A stretch of 64,000 nucleotides of DNA from Carettochelys insculpta (lineage: Eukaryota; Chordata; Testudines; Carettochelyidae), in the NCBI RefSeq assembly GCF_033958435.1, contig NC_134147.1, forward strand, positions 43,704,001 to 43,768,000, given 5' to 3'. Made by a program: the position numbers and the translations under genes. Of the stretch, positions 1-9,759 are shown in pieces. A model generated the notes under the pieces. The model saw only the letters and a program-made list of their open reading frames with translations. It searched no databases and was not told the DNA's origin. Numbering within the stretch: the first letter of the stretch is position 1; each line of letters begins with the position of its first letter.

Positions 1-137
1 CACCAGATTATAGATGTTAAGGATCTTGCCTCTTGCTTTACTAGAGTTATTCCTGATGTACCCAAGTATGAGTTAGAGAGGAATCAGGGTCCCTACATGT
101 AGACAGTACAGTGAAATGGGTTAGATGCTTCTTTGTT

Positions 138-273
138 CATAGAGTCGGAGAATATTAGGGTTGAAAAAGCTCTCGGGAGGTCATCTAGTCCAACCCCCTG
201 CTCAAAGCAGGAACAGCTCCAACTAAATCATCCCAGTCAAGGCTTTGTCAAGCCAGGCCTTAAAAACCTATTA
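138..273 (-). mobile_element. CR1 LINE, 3' end (part 1 of a split copy)
   Basis: Read on the minus strand this is the 3' end of a CR1 LINE: the block around 'tctagtccaaccccctgctc' (reverse complement of the usual 3' terminal region) is followed by the 'caaagcaggaacagctcc' and 'atcatcccagtcaaggcttt' stretches. The same segment occurs at 49172-49300. The copy stops abruptly at 273, where a Harbinger-like element begins, and resumes at 1429 with 'ggattttcaccacctcccta'. The uninterrupted copy at 49285-49325 reads straight across this point, so the two pieces were once continuous. Confidence 0.9.
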
Positions 274-1428
274 GCTACGTCTACACTGGGACACTATGTC
301 GAAATAGCTTTTTTCGATGTAACGAAATGGAAATAAGCTATTTCGACACATAGCGTCCACACATCCTCTGGGGCTGGTGCTGTCGATGTAGGAAAGTGCT
401 ACATTGAAATGGACCCCGCAGGGGAGTGTCTACACAAAAAAGCAGCCCCGATCGGAATAAGGGGGCTAGGAAAGCCTGCAGACAGGGTCACAGGGTGGTC
501 TAGCCCTTCCATGGCAACAGCAAGCCACTCCCTGAAACGGCCCCTCCCAGACACACTCCGTGCTGGAGGGTGGCGAGGACCTGGGGGTCAGCGGATGCCC
601 ATGGCTGGCTCCGGCGGTGGTGGGCTCGTCCTGGGGTTGGACCCTGCTCCATCGCCTGGCTGCATGGTGTGACGTCCCGGGTGGGCTGTCCGGCACGATT
701 AGACACAGCGCACGCGCTGTCATGGCTCTCGGATCGTGTGGCTGTGGAAAAGAGCGGGGAGAGTGAAGACACCCGTTAGTTTGGGCCGTGGCCCACACCG
801 CCCACACCTCCCACGGGTCCCTGTCCCCCAGGATGATGGGTGTGGTGTTCCTGTGGGTGACCGCCTTCAGGGGTTTTGCTCCCTGATACCCCCAGTGATG
901 GGGCATGGTGCTATCCTGGGGGGCAGGTGCTGACAAGCTCTGGGGGCTGTGCTGCTGCAGTCCTAGGGCCATGGTCTGGCTGGGCCACGGTGGGCTAGGG
1001 GCCTGTTCCTTGCCTCTACCCCTTAACACGGGAGTGCGCGCCTGGGGTACATACCTGACTGTCCGCTCCCACGGTCGAGGGACATCCGTCGGGCGGACTC
1101 CCTGTGGGAGGGGAGGTCAGTCAGGAGCCACTCCTCCTCCTCCTCTGCTGTCCCGGGGTGGGCTCCTCTAGGGGCTGCTGGGGTGCAGGGCTGGTCTCGG
1201 GGCCGGACTCCGGCTCCTGGGCCTGCTGGGGCTCCTTCCCTGAGGTGTCAAGTGTGGCTGGGGGGAAGGAGGTGTACCATGGGCCCAGGATCTCCCTGAG
1301 CTCCCTGTAAAAGGAGCAAGCAGCAGGGGTGGCCCCAGATCGGCTGGCCGTGTCCCAGGCCCAGGCGTAACCCTGACGCAGCTCCTTGACTTTACTCTGA
1401 AGTTGGGACAGCCGAGTGTAGACATGGC
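274..1428. mobile_element. PIF/Harbinger-like DNA transposon inserted in CR1
   Basis: Terminal inverted repeats are visible: 'gctacgtctacact' at the left and 'agtgtagacatggc' at the right. The first 100 bp hold 'tatttcga'-type repeats. The interior shares 'cagacagggtcacagg' and 'gcccctcccagacaca' with the element at 61322-62030, so both belong to one family. The right end encodes, on the minus strand, a fragment resembling the Myb/SANT-like protein of Harbinger transposons, which supports the class. No transposase is visible, so the copy is non-autonomous. The target duplication is not clear: 'TATTA' lies left and 'TATTG' right. CpG decay suggests it is older than the 61-kb copy. Confidence 0.75.
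1121..1428 (-). pseudogene. Myb/SANT-like DNA-binding domain relic in the Harbinger-like element
   Basis: An open frame runs inward from the right terminal repeat. Its first half contains 'KVKELRQGYAWAWDTASRSG' followed by 'CSFYRELREILG'. This matches what I know of the C-terminal part of trihelix or Myb/SANT-like domains found in Harbinger-associated DNA-binding proteins and in many reptilian hypothetical proteins. The helices expected before 'KVKELR' are mostly missing: only 'YTRLSQL' precedes it. The second half is Pro/Glu rich without domain features and ends in Arg-rich sequence. The apparent start codon lies outside the element in flanking CR1 DNA, so there is no native start. I read it as a decayed transposon protein segment, not a host gene. 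Assignment rests on motif recognition only. Confidence 0.6.
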
Positions 1429-2660
1429 TATTGGGGTGGATTTTCACCACCTCCCTAGGTAACCATTCCAGTGCTTCACTACCCTCCTAGCAAGCTAGTA
1501 TTTCCTAATACCAAACTTAGACCTTCCCCACTGCAACTTGAGACCATTGCTTCTTGGTGTGTCATCTGCTGCCACTGAGAATAGTCTGGCTCCATCCCCT
1601 GTGGACCCCTCCAGATAGCTGAAGGCTTCTGTCAAATCCCCCACCTCACTCTTCTCTTCTGCAAGCAAAATAAAGCCGTTTCCCTCAGCCTCTCCTTGCA
1701 AGTCATGTGTCCCAGCCACCAAGTCATTCTTGTTGCCCTCTGCTGGACTCTCTCTAACTTGTCCATATCTTTTCTGTAGTGGAAGTCCCACAACTGGACA
1801 CAGTACTTCAGATGTGGCCTGATCAGTGCTGAATAAAGGGGAGTAATTGCTTCCCTAGATCTGCTGATAGTGTTGCTACTTATACACCTCAGGATGTTGT
1901 TAGCTTTCTTGGCTACATGAGCACACTCTTGGCAGATACCCACTTCTTATCCATTGTATTCCACAGGTCCTTTTCTGCAAAACTGCTGCTTAGCTAGTTG
2001 GTTCCCAGCCTGTAGCAGTGCTTGGGATTCCTCCATCCTAAGTGCAGGACTCTGCACTTGTCTTTGCTGAACCTCATCAGATTTCTTTTGGCCCAATCCT
2101 CCAATGTGCCCAGGTCCCTCTAGACCTATCCGTACCTCCCGCCATCAGCTTTAACGTCATCAGCAAACATGATGAGGGTGCAATCCATCCCCTCATCCAG
2201 ATCACTAATATAGGTATTGAACAAAAAAAAGCCCCAGGATCAATCCCTGCGGAATGCCACTTGATACAACTACCAACTAGACACTGAGCCATTCATTGCT
2301 ACTCATTGAAACGGATCATCTTGCCAGCTTTCTGTCTACCTTATAGTCCATTCACCTAACCCATACTTCCTTAATTTGTGGGAGACCGTATGTTAAAGTC
2401 AAAGTATGTCCTCTCTACTGCTTCCCCCAGGGCCAGTTCTCTGATCATAGAAGGCAGTTAGGTTGGTTAGGCATGACTTGCCCTTAGTGAATCCATATTG
2501 ATTGTTCCTGATCACTTCCTGTCCCCCAAGTGTTTCAAAATGGATAACTCGAGGTCCTGCTCCAAGATTTTTCCAGAGACTTAAAATGAAGCTGACCAGT
2601 CTGCAGTTCCCCAGATTCCCCTCCTTCTCTTTCTAAAAGACATTACAATCAGGCTGCTCC
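1429..2660 (-). mobile_element. CR1 LINE, 5' remainder of the split copy
   Basis: This continues the CR1 copy that begins at 138. On the minus strand it holds the last third of the reverse transcriptase ORF and the 3' UTR. The segment 2042-2640 corresponds to the RT core; the 3' ORF end lies at 1495-1943. The copy is 5'-truncated near 2640-2660, where recognisable LINE sequence stops. Frameshifts and stops break the ORF in several places, so it is dead. Confidence 0.88.
1495..1943 (-). pseudogene. CR1 reverse transcriptase C-terminal region, broken
   Basis: Two overlapping minus-strand frames together give the typical CR1 C-terminus. One (1632-1943) reads through 'SREAITPLYSALIRPHLKYC' and 'DKLERVQQRATRM', the thumb and post-RT region conserved in CR1 elements. 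The other (1495-1791) carries 'EAFSYLEG' and 'DGARLFSVAADDTPRSNGLK', the final part of the ORF. A frameshift between them and a damaged RT core upstream show decay. The protein would have worked in target-primed reverse transcription; this copy cannot. Confidence 0.88.
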
Positions 2661-2862
2661 TCTGACTTGCATTTGGTCCATGTTTTTAGGCTTCAGTTTA
2701 CACTGAAGAAGGGATAGAAGCACAGATCATATTGCAAATAAATCTTTTAGATTAAATTGAATCTTAAGGGAATACAAATCTGTATCTGTATCTGTATTCT
2801 TATGTGCAATAAGCATGTTCGGAAGAAGTCTCAAAATGACACTGCTAAGCCAGGAAATCATT
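2661..2862. other. Unassigned sequence with a short TCTGTA run
   Basis: No gene or clear repeat is visible apart from three tandem 'tctgta' units near 2780-2800. Confidence 0.5.
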
Positions 2863-2870
2863 CTGTAAAG

Positions 2871-3254
2871 CAGTGGCTCTCAACCTTTCCAGGCTAGTGT
2901 ATCCCTTTCTGGAGTCTCATTTGTCTTGTATATCCCCAGCTGTCACCTCACTTAGAATATACTTTCCTACAAAATCTAACATAAAAATACAAAAGTGTCA
3001 CAGCACAGCAATACTGAAAAATTGCTTTTCCTCATTTTTATTTTGTAATTATAACTGAAATATAAATCTTGTACTTACATTTCAGTGTACAGGTCATTAT
3101 GCAAAATTTAAGTTTGAACTGACTTCTACTGTGCTTTTGCTGCAGCCTGTTATACAACTAGGGAAATAGCTGGATGAGTTGATGTAACCCCTGGCAGACC
3201 TTTGGGTATGCGTAGAAGGCCAGGGGTATGCCTCCCACTGGTTGAGAACCAGTG
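2871..3254. mobile_element. hAT non-autonomous transposon with perfect 8-bp duplication
   Basis: The ends are 'CAGTGGCTCTCAACC' and 'GGTTGAGAACCAGTG', a good inverted repeat of the Charlie/hAT kind. The element is flanked on both sides by 'CTGTAAAG' (2863-2870 and 3255-3262), a perfect 8-bp target duplication as expected for hAT. It is 384 bp long with no coding capacity. Part of its AT-rich interior recurs at 43645-43780. Confidence 0.92.
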
Positions 3255-3369
3255 CTGTAAAGATCAGAGAGAGAAGGTAATGCTGGTGATTGGAAGAGAG
3301 AACTCCATCTGCTCTCCTAAGCTTAAAGCTCATGCTCAAGTTATGTTTCTGTGAGCTGAGGCCTTCTGA

Positions 3370-3575
3370 CCTAGGCTGTGAAGACCTGAGTTCAATTCTG
3401 TGTTCCACCAAGGACTTCCTGCATGACCTTGTGCAACTCACTTGGTCTAACTGGCCCTCAGTTCCCCATCTGTAAAACAGGCATGGTAGCTCTGCCATAA
3501 ATCACAGGTTAAGAAGGATAAAATCATTTACAATCGTGAAGCGCTTTAAAATCTTTGAAAATTGCAGAAAATGGC
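3370..3575 (+). mobile_element. MIR-type SINE relic
   Basis: The order 'gagttcaattctgtgttcca', 'catgaccttgtgcaactcac' and 'gttccccatctgtaaaacag' followed by 'gaagcgctttaaaatc' is the core and 3' part of MIR. It is old and diverged. Confidence 0.75.
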
Positions 3576-5653
3576 ATAATCATTATTATGTTTATTAATC
3601 ATATTATTAATCCCCACCTCAACCCACATCCCTGTTTTCCCACTCAGTCCGCCAGGCTCTTTATCTCTGTTCCCGTTTCCTTAGCCATCCCAGGCCCACT
3701 GACTGGGGTGGGAGAGGGCATGGAAGGGGGGCAGTTGCCCCAGGCCTGGTATTTCAAAGGGGCCCAGAGTGTTGTACTGTTGCTCTGAGGGAGCGTGGGG
3801 CTCCCAGGGCTGACTGCCCTAAGCCCCACCCCTTCTGTCTTTGGCTCTCCCACTTCTGGGACAGGTAGCTGGCCCCCACTCCCACCTTGCTCCTGACCTA
3901 CGGTGGCTCTTGTTGCTGGTGATCCAGCCAGTCTCAGCCTTTCCAGTGGTCTCCTCAGTGAATACAATTTTCCCCTCATGCCAGCTGTACATCTACGTTT
4001 ATCAGCTTCTTGCGCCAGCCTCCTTGTTGAGCAGTCTCAAATCACCCTCTCCCTGAGCCCACTTTCTTCCACTGACTCCTAGTCCAAGTCAGCCCCTTAC
4101 CCCGCCCACACTCTGCCATCAATTCTGAAGTGTGACTCCTCATCCCACTGTATTTCTTGCATGCTGTTTTCTCCTTCCCCTCCACACTGCCTGGACACTG
4201 GCTGGAGAAGAACTGAGAGCTGCTGGAGTCAGAGTTCCAGTGCCAGATGCTGCAGCAGCCTCTAGAAGCTGGGAGTACTAATTGCGGGGAAAGATCCACT
4301 CAGCTTCCTCAGCCTTGGAGTGGGCTATGCTCATCTGTGGGGATACCTCAGTCCTCTTCTAGTTTGTGGAAGCTATGGGAGGTTGGAGCATGCTGAGTGC
4401 AGACAGAACTTTGTGAGATTTTAGCAGCAAAAGTCTTAACAAGTTTGTCTAGTGAGCATGTGCCAACTGAGATCTCTTTCAGTCGCTTACCATCTGGCCA
4501 AATTTGGGCTGTTTTTCAGGAAAAGAGCAAAAATCACCTCCCTGGCAACCTTCTCCCCACCGCCAAATTAAAAATCCTGGTTCCAAAACATCAAGATGCT
4601 GGAGTTTCTCAGTGGGATGGGTGGAAGAATTGTATTTAACATGCGCAAAGTGTATTTTTCCCACATGTCATTCACACTTTCCCCCCTCCCATAAACTTGA
4701 CATTTTGGTTTTAGAGATTTTCTTCCTGGTGACGTTCCAGGATTGTTACAGTGCATCACCTCTCTCACCGACCTATTTCATGTTAACTAACCAAAACAAT
4801 AAGTGTGATGGTGCCCTGTTATTGAGGACAACACTTCCAGTCTAGATTTTTGCTGTCCCAGTGATAGTTGCTTAACTATTTTTGAGACCACACAAATTAC
4901 TTTTTTGCTATTTCTAAGTAGTGATTCATGGGTAATGCATTATTTGCACCACTTTTCTCCAGTAAAAAATGCTGGGATGACTGCAGCCCGTTTAATAGGT
5001 CATTTTATCCAAACAAAGGAAAAAGCTTTTCCCTTCATGCCTTTGCTTTCTTAATTACCACCTGCCGCCGAGGTGAAGCTCAGCTGTTTGCTAACACCTA
5101 GTTTTTCTGAAAGCAATTAGGAGTTTAGCTCTAAACCAGCACTTTAATAAAAGTCCTAGTCTACCAGGTATACTGAGGGTTGAAGGCAGCCAGGTTTTTC
5201 ATTAATCTTTGGCAACTCTACACTGGGAACTAAGCATTTTTAATAAGAGCTTTCTGCAGTCAAGGTACTGTAAAGCACTTTCTGCAAAGCAATGAGTTAG
5301 GCACTGGTTGGTGCCATGGTTGTGGGCCAAAGTTGACAGCTGTCTAGTCAAAGGGACCTTGAATTCTTTTCACTTTTGCAATGAGACCGGACCACTGTAT
5401 AGTCAGTATATCTGAATAAAAGGGAGAGCTTTGCTATCTCTAAAGTGTTCTGCATAACGATCTCTGAGTAGATTACAGGACTTCGTGCGAAGTCCATCAG
5501 CGCTCTTGCAGGTAGAGTTTTACCTGCATTTCACAGAGTGGGAACCTGAAGATGCATATGCCCCTGGGGACATCATTTCTCCCCTGTTGAGGCCTTGACA
5601 TAGAAGCAAGACAGTGATAGAATTTCGGTGTGTCTCTGATATGGTGCCTGAGT
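3576..5653. other. No gene seen; possible conserved noncoding block at 4960-5200
   Basis: Stretches of about 3.6-4.3 kb are moderately GC rich without exon or repeat signals that I can name. Between 4960 and 5200 the sequence is free of recognisable repeats and dense in transcription-factor-like words: 'aacaaag', 'taattacc', 'acctg', 'cagctg', 'caattag'. That could be a regulatory element, but sequence alone cannot prove it. Confidence 0.3.
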
Positions 5654-5661
5654 CACGAGGC

Positions 5662-6611
5662 CAGGGGTTGGTAGGGTGACCAACTGTCTGGCATTGGGCA
5701 GATGTCCCATATTTGGGATGACAAATAGGTGTCCTGACTTATTTTTAGAAAAGGGACTAAGAGTCCCATATTTAGGCTCTTGGGGGTTGGGGGTGGGGAC
5801 AGGAGCGCCGTCTCTGGGCAGGGAGCACCCATGGCCGCTGCTTCCCCGGGGCTGGGGTGGGGGTTGCCAGCTCCCTGGCTCTTGGTGCAGCCAGGAGGAG
5901 CTGCTCCTTCCCCCCATGTCTCCCTGTCCCATATTTGGGACAGGGAGATATGGTCACCTTAGGGGTTGGCAACCCATGGCTCTTTAAGGAGCCACTTGTG
6001 GCTCCGAGCACTGCCATTTCTGATTCCACATGCAGTTCTGGAGGCTGCTGCCGCTTAGTGTTTTTGTTGAAGTGGTGGCAGCCTCTGGAGCCACTGAGCA
6101 GTCAGCTGCTGCCGGAGGGGAAGCCGGCAGGAGGAAGAGGAAGCTGAGGGAAGATCAGCCTGCAGGAGAGCTGGGAGAAGGAGCGCCTGAGCCTGCCCTG
6201 CCATCACTGCACAGCCACACAGAGAAGGAGGGGGTGCGGGGAGTGACGACTGTGTGCAGAGCTCCTCAGCTGAGCCAGGTAAATCGTGGGGTTGGGATGG
6301 CAGGTTTGGGGCTGAAGGGGTTAGACCTGGAGTTGGCGGGCTCCGAGGGGTTAAACCTGGAGATGGGGAGGTGGGTTGAGGGTAAAGCTGGGGCATGGGA
6401 GCATCTTAACTTTCCAACTGGTAACGATCATTGTGTGTCCACTGTTCTTAAATAGGGCTTACAAAAAGTACAGTTGGACATTATTTATTATTTTTATACA
6501 TTTATCGAGGACTGACTTGTATTCAAGTGTATTGCAGCTCTTAAATTATTGATTTTTGTAACTGAATATGAAAAAAAAGGCTCTTGTTGCTATTTCAGTT
6601 GCAGACCCCTG
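5662..6611. mobile_element. hAT transposon interrupted inside its terminal repeat
   Basis: The left end is 'CAGGGGTTGG', broken at 5671 by another element and resumed at 5962 as 'ggggttggcaacccatggct'. The right end is 'ttgcagacccctg', the matching inverted repeat. Flanks 'CACGAGGC' (5654-5661) and 'CAATAGGC' (6612-6619) agree at 6 of 8 positions, fitting an old hAT duplication. The GC-rich core gives spurious open frames; the right part is AT rich, as in the 34907-35237 element. Confidence 0.75.
5672..5961. mobile_element. Nested TIR transposon, 'tagggtgacca' family
   Basis: Ends are 'TAGGGTGACCAACTGTC' and 'ATATGGTCACCTTA'. It is flanked by a perfect 8-bp duplication 'GGGGTTGG' (5664-5671, 5962-5969), and the duplicated site is the terminal repeat of the surrounding hAT. 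The interior repeats 'gtcccatatttggga' near both ends, so it is strongly fold-back. A partial relative starts near 35313. An 8-bp duplication suggests a hAT-type transposase. Confidence 0.85.
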
Positions 6612-6688
6612 CAATAGGCCATCTTGTGGTTACAGTGCGCCAAGTTCCCCATTTCATTTACTTCTTCCTGCTTCTCGCCCAATAAACG

Positions 6689-6945
6689 GTCAGGCTCTGT
6701 CTAGACTAGGCAAAGTAAGTCGACTGCAGATATGCAATTCTAGCTCCGGCAGTTGTGTAGCTAGATTTGTCGTATCTGCACTCTGCTTACCTGGCTGTCC
6801 TTACAAAAGAAGGTTGACAGGAGAGTTTTTCCCATCAATCTCCCTTACTCCTCATGTCTCGCAAGGAGTGCAGGGGTCGATTTTGTGTGCCCCTACCTCT
6901 GAGCGGGTTGATCTTCTGGGCTCGTGTAAACGTTGCCTAACGTTG
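6689..6945. mobile_element. Harbinger-like MITE
   Basis: The left edge has 'ggctctgtctagacta' and the right edge 'ctcgtgtaaacgttgcc', which are loosely complementary. The interior contains 'cccatcaatctcccttactc' followed by 'ctcgcaaggag', which recurs in opposite orientation in the MITE at 60972-61245. Edges are approximate. Confidence 0.55.
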
Positions 6946-7321
6946 CAACACTGAATTTATTCTGTGATCCAGGGTTCCTTCCGAGAGGCTGAGTGCACCT
7001 GGATTTTGAGGGGCTGGCCCATGAGCTGATTGTGGATAGTGCTATGTAATCCTGCAGCTCAGTTTCATGTTTCAGCAGTTCTTGTGTTCTCAGTGTGAAC
7101 TTTTTAGTGCTGTGTTGCCCATCTTGTGCAGGAGGGGTTTGCTGTGGTGGTCACAAACCTTGCTGCATATGGGTCTCCTGCTGCTAGCTGTATTCAGCGC
7201 TCCCTTTTAAGAGCCTGACTTCCATTGGACTCAGTATGAGTTCAGGTGGGGCCCTGAAACAGTGCTTATCAGGCACATTTGGTGTGCCTGGCAGTGAATT
7301 TTGCCTACTGTATCTTTAACA
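6946..7321. other. No feature recognised
   Basis: Mixed-composition sequence without an exon or an identifiable repeat. Confidence 0.4.
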
Positions 7322-7410
7322 TCTTGGAATTGTAGAACTGGAAGGGTCCCCAAGAGGTCTTCTAGTCCTGCCTCCTGCACTCCTGCCGGATTAAATATTA
7401 TCTAGGCCAG
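7322..7410 (-). mobile_element. CR1-like LINE 3' fragment
   Basis: On the minus strand the segment around 'tgtagaactggaagggtccc' and 'aagaggtcttctagtcctgc' resembles the last 80-90 bp of an old CR1 copy. It is short and diverged. Confidence 0.65.
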
Positions 7411-7593
7411 CAGATCTCAAAATTCATTACACTGTGGTGCCTTCTGACAAAAATTAGTATACGGTAGCAGGAATGGGGATAGAAGCCTATGCCTGTCCCA
7501 AGCACCGGTGCCCAGGGTGCGGTTGGGCAGTGGGGAAGCCCCTGGCGAGGGGCTTGGAGCCTGAGCTCAGTTTGAGACTGATTGGTCTAGGGG

Positions 7594-7775
7594 AGGGCTA
7601 GCTCAGTGTTTAGAGCATTGTTCTTGTAAATGCAGGGTTGCAAGTTCAATCTGTGAAGGGGCAGGTTAGATTACAAAAATAAAACCTCTGTGATGGGTGG
7701 TGATAGGCCCTGCTGTTAGTGCAGGGGACTGGAATCAATGACCCCTCAAGGTCCCTTCCATTTCTCTGAGATGCT
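7594..7775 (+). mobile_element. tRNA-derived SINE with CR1-like tail
   Basis: The head has a tRNA-like A box ('tagctcagtgtttagagca') and a B box ('ggttgcaagttcaatctg') spaced as in a tRNA gene. The tail 'gcaggggactggaatcaatg' and 'acccctcaaggtcccttcca' resembles the CR1 3' end, as in turtle SINEs that borrow CR1 machinery. It is a SINE, not a tRNA gene: the acceptor stem and anticodon arm do not fold. Confidence 0.82.
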
Positions 7776-8294
7776 TACAAAGGCCATTCCTGTACCCCAC
7801 CATACAGCACTGTCGAGGTCATCGCAAGCAGGAGTTGTAATATGTGGCTCATGCCCAGTGTAATACTTGGAAAACATGGTTTGATTCTGCATGCACGCCA
7901 GAGTGAGAACTCCATTAGTGAGAGGGACAATGGATTTAGGGAAAATAACTACTCTGGAAGCTTCAATGCAGAGGTGGTAGTTGTTGCTAGGGAAACCACC
8001 TCTCCTGGCTATCTGTTCAGAGCACACATTGATTTGCAATGTGGTGCGTGTATGTGGGGAAGGTAATTAACACTCCCTTCATAGATTTTTCTTTTTAAAA
8101 TGAGTTTCCTCCTGTGAGTAGGGGGAGGGATGTACCTTGGCCTGTGTGTTGTTTTTAGACAGCTGCCTAAAACAATAATTTGTGTGTCGGTGTCAGCCAG
8201 AATCTCTCTCCTGGAGATTTCACAGCCTCTGCAGGAGACAAAGCTGCCAAGGTTGGGAGCTGGTAAAATGGGCAGGAATTGCAGATGTGCCACT
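7776..8294. other. No feature recognised
   Basis: No exon, RNA gene or known repeat is visible. Short open frames here lack any domain signature. Confidence 0.4.
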
Positions 8295-8400
8295 GGTGAG
8301 GCCTTGGGCAAGTGTTCAAACTGTGGGTCACATACTCTGCTCAGGATCTGATGTGTACCTTGTCCCCATCTGTCAGTGGGGCAAGCAAACAAGTTGTGAT
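8295..8400 (+). mobile_element. MIR-like SINE relic
   Basis: The words 'gaggccttgggcaagtg' and 'ttgtccccatctgtcagtgg' sit in the order and spacing of the MIR core and 3' part. It is highly diverged. Confidence 0.5.
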
Positions 8401-8814
8401 CAGTACGGGTGGCAGGGCGCACCGGCTCGGTGGTGGGGAGGGGGAAGGAGAGGCACAATGATCTCCCAGTGTGACTCCTGCCTCCAACCCTGCATGCTCT
8501 TCCCCTCTCTTCTCCTCTCCACGTCCCACGTTACCTGGGGTGGAAGGGAGGTCTGGAGGTGGTACAGGTAGCTGGAAGAATTCCGGACAGTTCAGCTGCT
8601 TTACTTTTGCACCTTCCAGCAGGAAAAGAAGAACTCCCAGCTCTGCACCTACATGGAGCTGCCGCTTCTTTGTGCACAGGGTTCGGGGGTGGGGAGGGAT
8701 GCAGGGCTGGAAGTTGGCTCCTTTCCCTGCTGGGAGAAGTACCAGGGAGAGGAGCAAAACACAGGCAACTCCTCCAGCTGCTGTAACGCTCCCAACCTTA
8801 TTCCTTATTTTGGA

Positions 8815-9060
8815 GAATTTGTGTCTGTCCATCTGTTTGTGGGGATATTTTTTTAGAACTCCTGAATGGTAAGAACTAGGAGTGCCAAATTTGGTATGCA
8901 GCTTCCTCTTGTTATGCTAGGACAGTGGGATGTTCCTGGAATCCAGTTGTTTCTCATCGAACAGAAAGGGAGGGTTCTGATAGCAGAGACAGTTATAGCC
9001 CAAATGGTCACAAGGGGGGCAGCAAAACCTACAGCTAAAGAGAGCAGGCAGCAACTGGGT
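8815..9060 (+). repeat. Unclassified dispersed repeat A, copy 1
   Basis: This shares a series of words with 38818-39010, in the same orientation: 'ccaaatttgg', 'cagcttcctcttg' or 'cggcttcctcttg', 'aggaca' or 'aggacaatg', and 'ggaatccagttgtttctcat' against 'ggaatgcaattgtttttcat'. Two diverged copies 30 kb apart indicate a dispersed repeat. I do not recognise its class and see no terminal repeats. The DNA just before it (8400-8810) is GC rich with no feature. Confidence 0.6.
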
Positions 9061-9540
9061 GGCACAGCCCCCACCACCTCAGCTGTCCTGATGAGCAGTA
9101 GCCAGCCAGATGGCAAAGCCCCTAAACCCCAGCCAGCCTCCATGGAGCCCTCCCATCGTCCCTGCCACCCTGCCCTGACTTTACTCACCCCATTCAACCC
9201 CCTGCTTAGACTCCTGTGCTCTTCCTCACTCTTAGCCTCCTGGCTTGAGCCCCTTTTCACCTCCAACCCTGACTACTGTACATCTCCCCCCCACATCCCT
9301 CCCAGCCTGCTGCCCTGAAGGACCAGAGCAATGCTGGGTAAGTCTTGTCGTTACTTTATATATGACAGACGGGGCACATTTAAAGATGATTCTGGCTCTA
9401 GAGGTAGCATCAGTTCCAGACATATTCCTGGGGAATGAAACTAGATTTGTAGAACCAGGAGGAACTCTAATTCGTATGTGCAGTTTTTTTCAGAGATTGT
9501 GTCATGTAGGAAAGTTTGTTTTGATATTGCAGTAGTTTTT
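9061..9540. other. No feature recognised
   Basis: Pro/Ser-rich open frames occur on the plus strand at 8866-9318, but base composition explains them and no domain or splice context supports a gene. Confidence 0.4.
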
Positions 9541-9705
9541 GGCTTCTACATATAAGAATCTTCTAGGTACAATTTCATTATAATTTCTTAGCCCACAATT
9601 CAATCAAATAATATATATATTTTGGCAGGGGTATTACTTTATTGAATTTGTGGGCTAGGATGTTATAAAGAAATTGTACCTAAAAAGATACTCAGGTTTT
9701 TATGC
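9541..9705. repeat. Fold-back MITE-like palindrome
   Basis: The left arm around 9560-9612 ('ctaggtacaatttcattata', 'cttagcccacaattcaat') is the reverse complement of the right arm at 9632-9690 ('attgaatttgtgggctagga', 'taaagaaattgtacctaa'). Arms are about 55 bp with few mismatches, around a short loop near 9615-9630. The whole would fold into one long hairpin, typical of short palindromic DNA transposon derivatives. Confidence 0.75.
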
Positions 9706-9759
9706 AACTTTTTTTTCAGGCGTACAAAAGTATTACTCTATTAGAGGGGTCTCTTAAAC

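Noticed and set aside
466..1029. 187-residue minus-strand open frame
   Set aside because: It lies wholly in the GC-rich interior of the Harbinger-like element, overlaps equal-sized frames on both strands, and has low-complexity Pro/Ser/His composition without a domain.
7594..7775. Possible tRNA gene
   Set aside because: A and B boxes are present, but no cloverleaf forms and a CR1-like tail follows, so it is a SINE.
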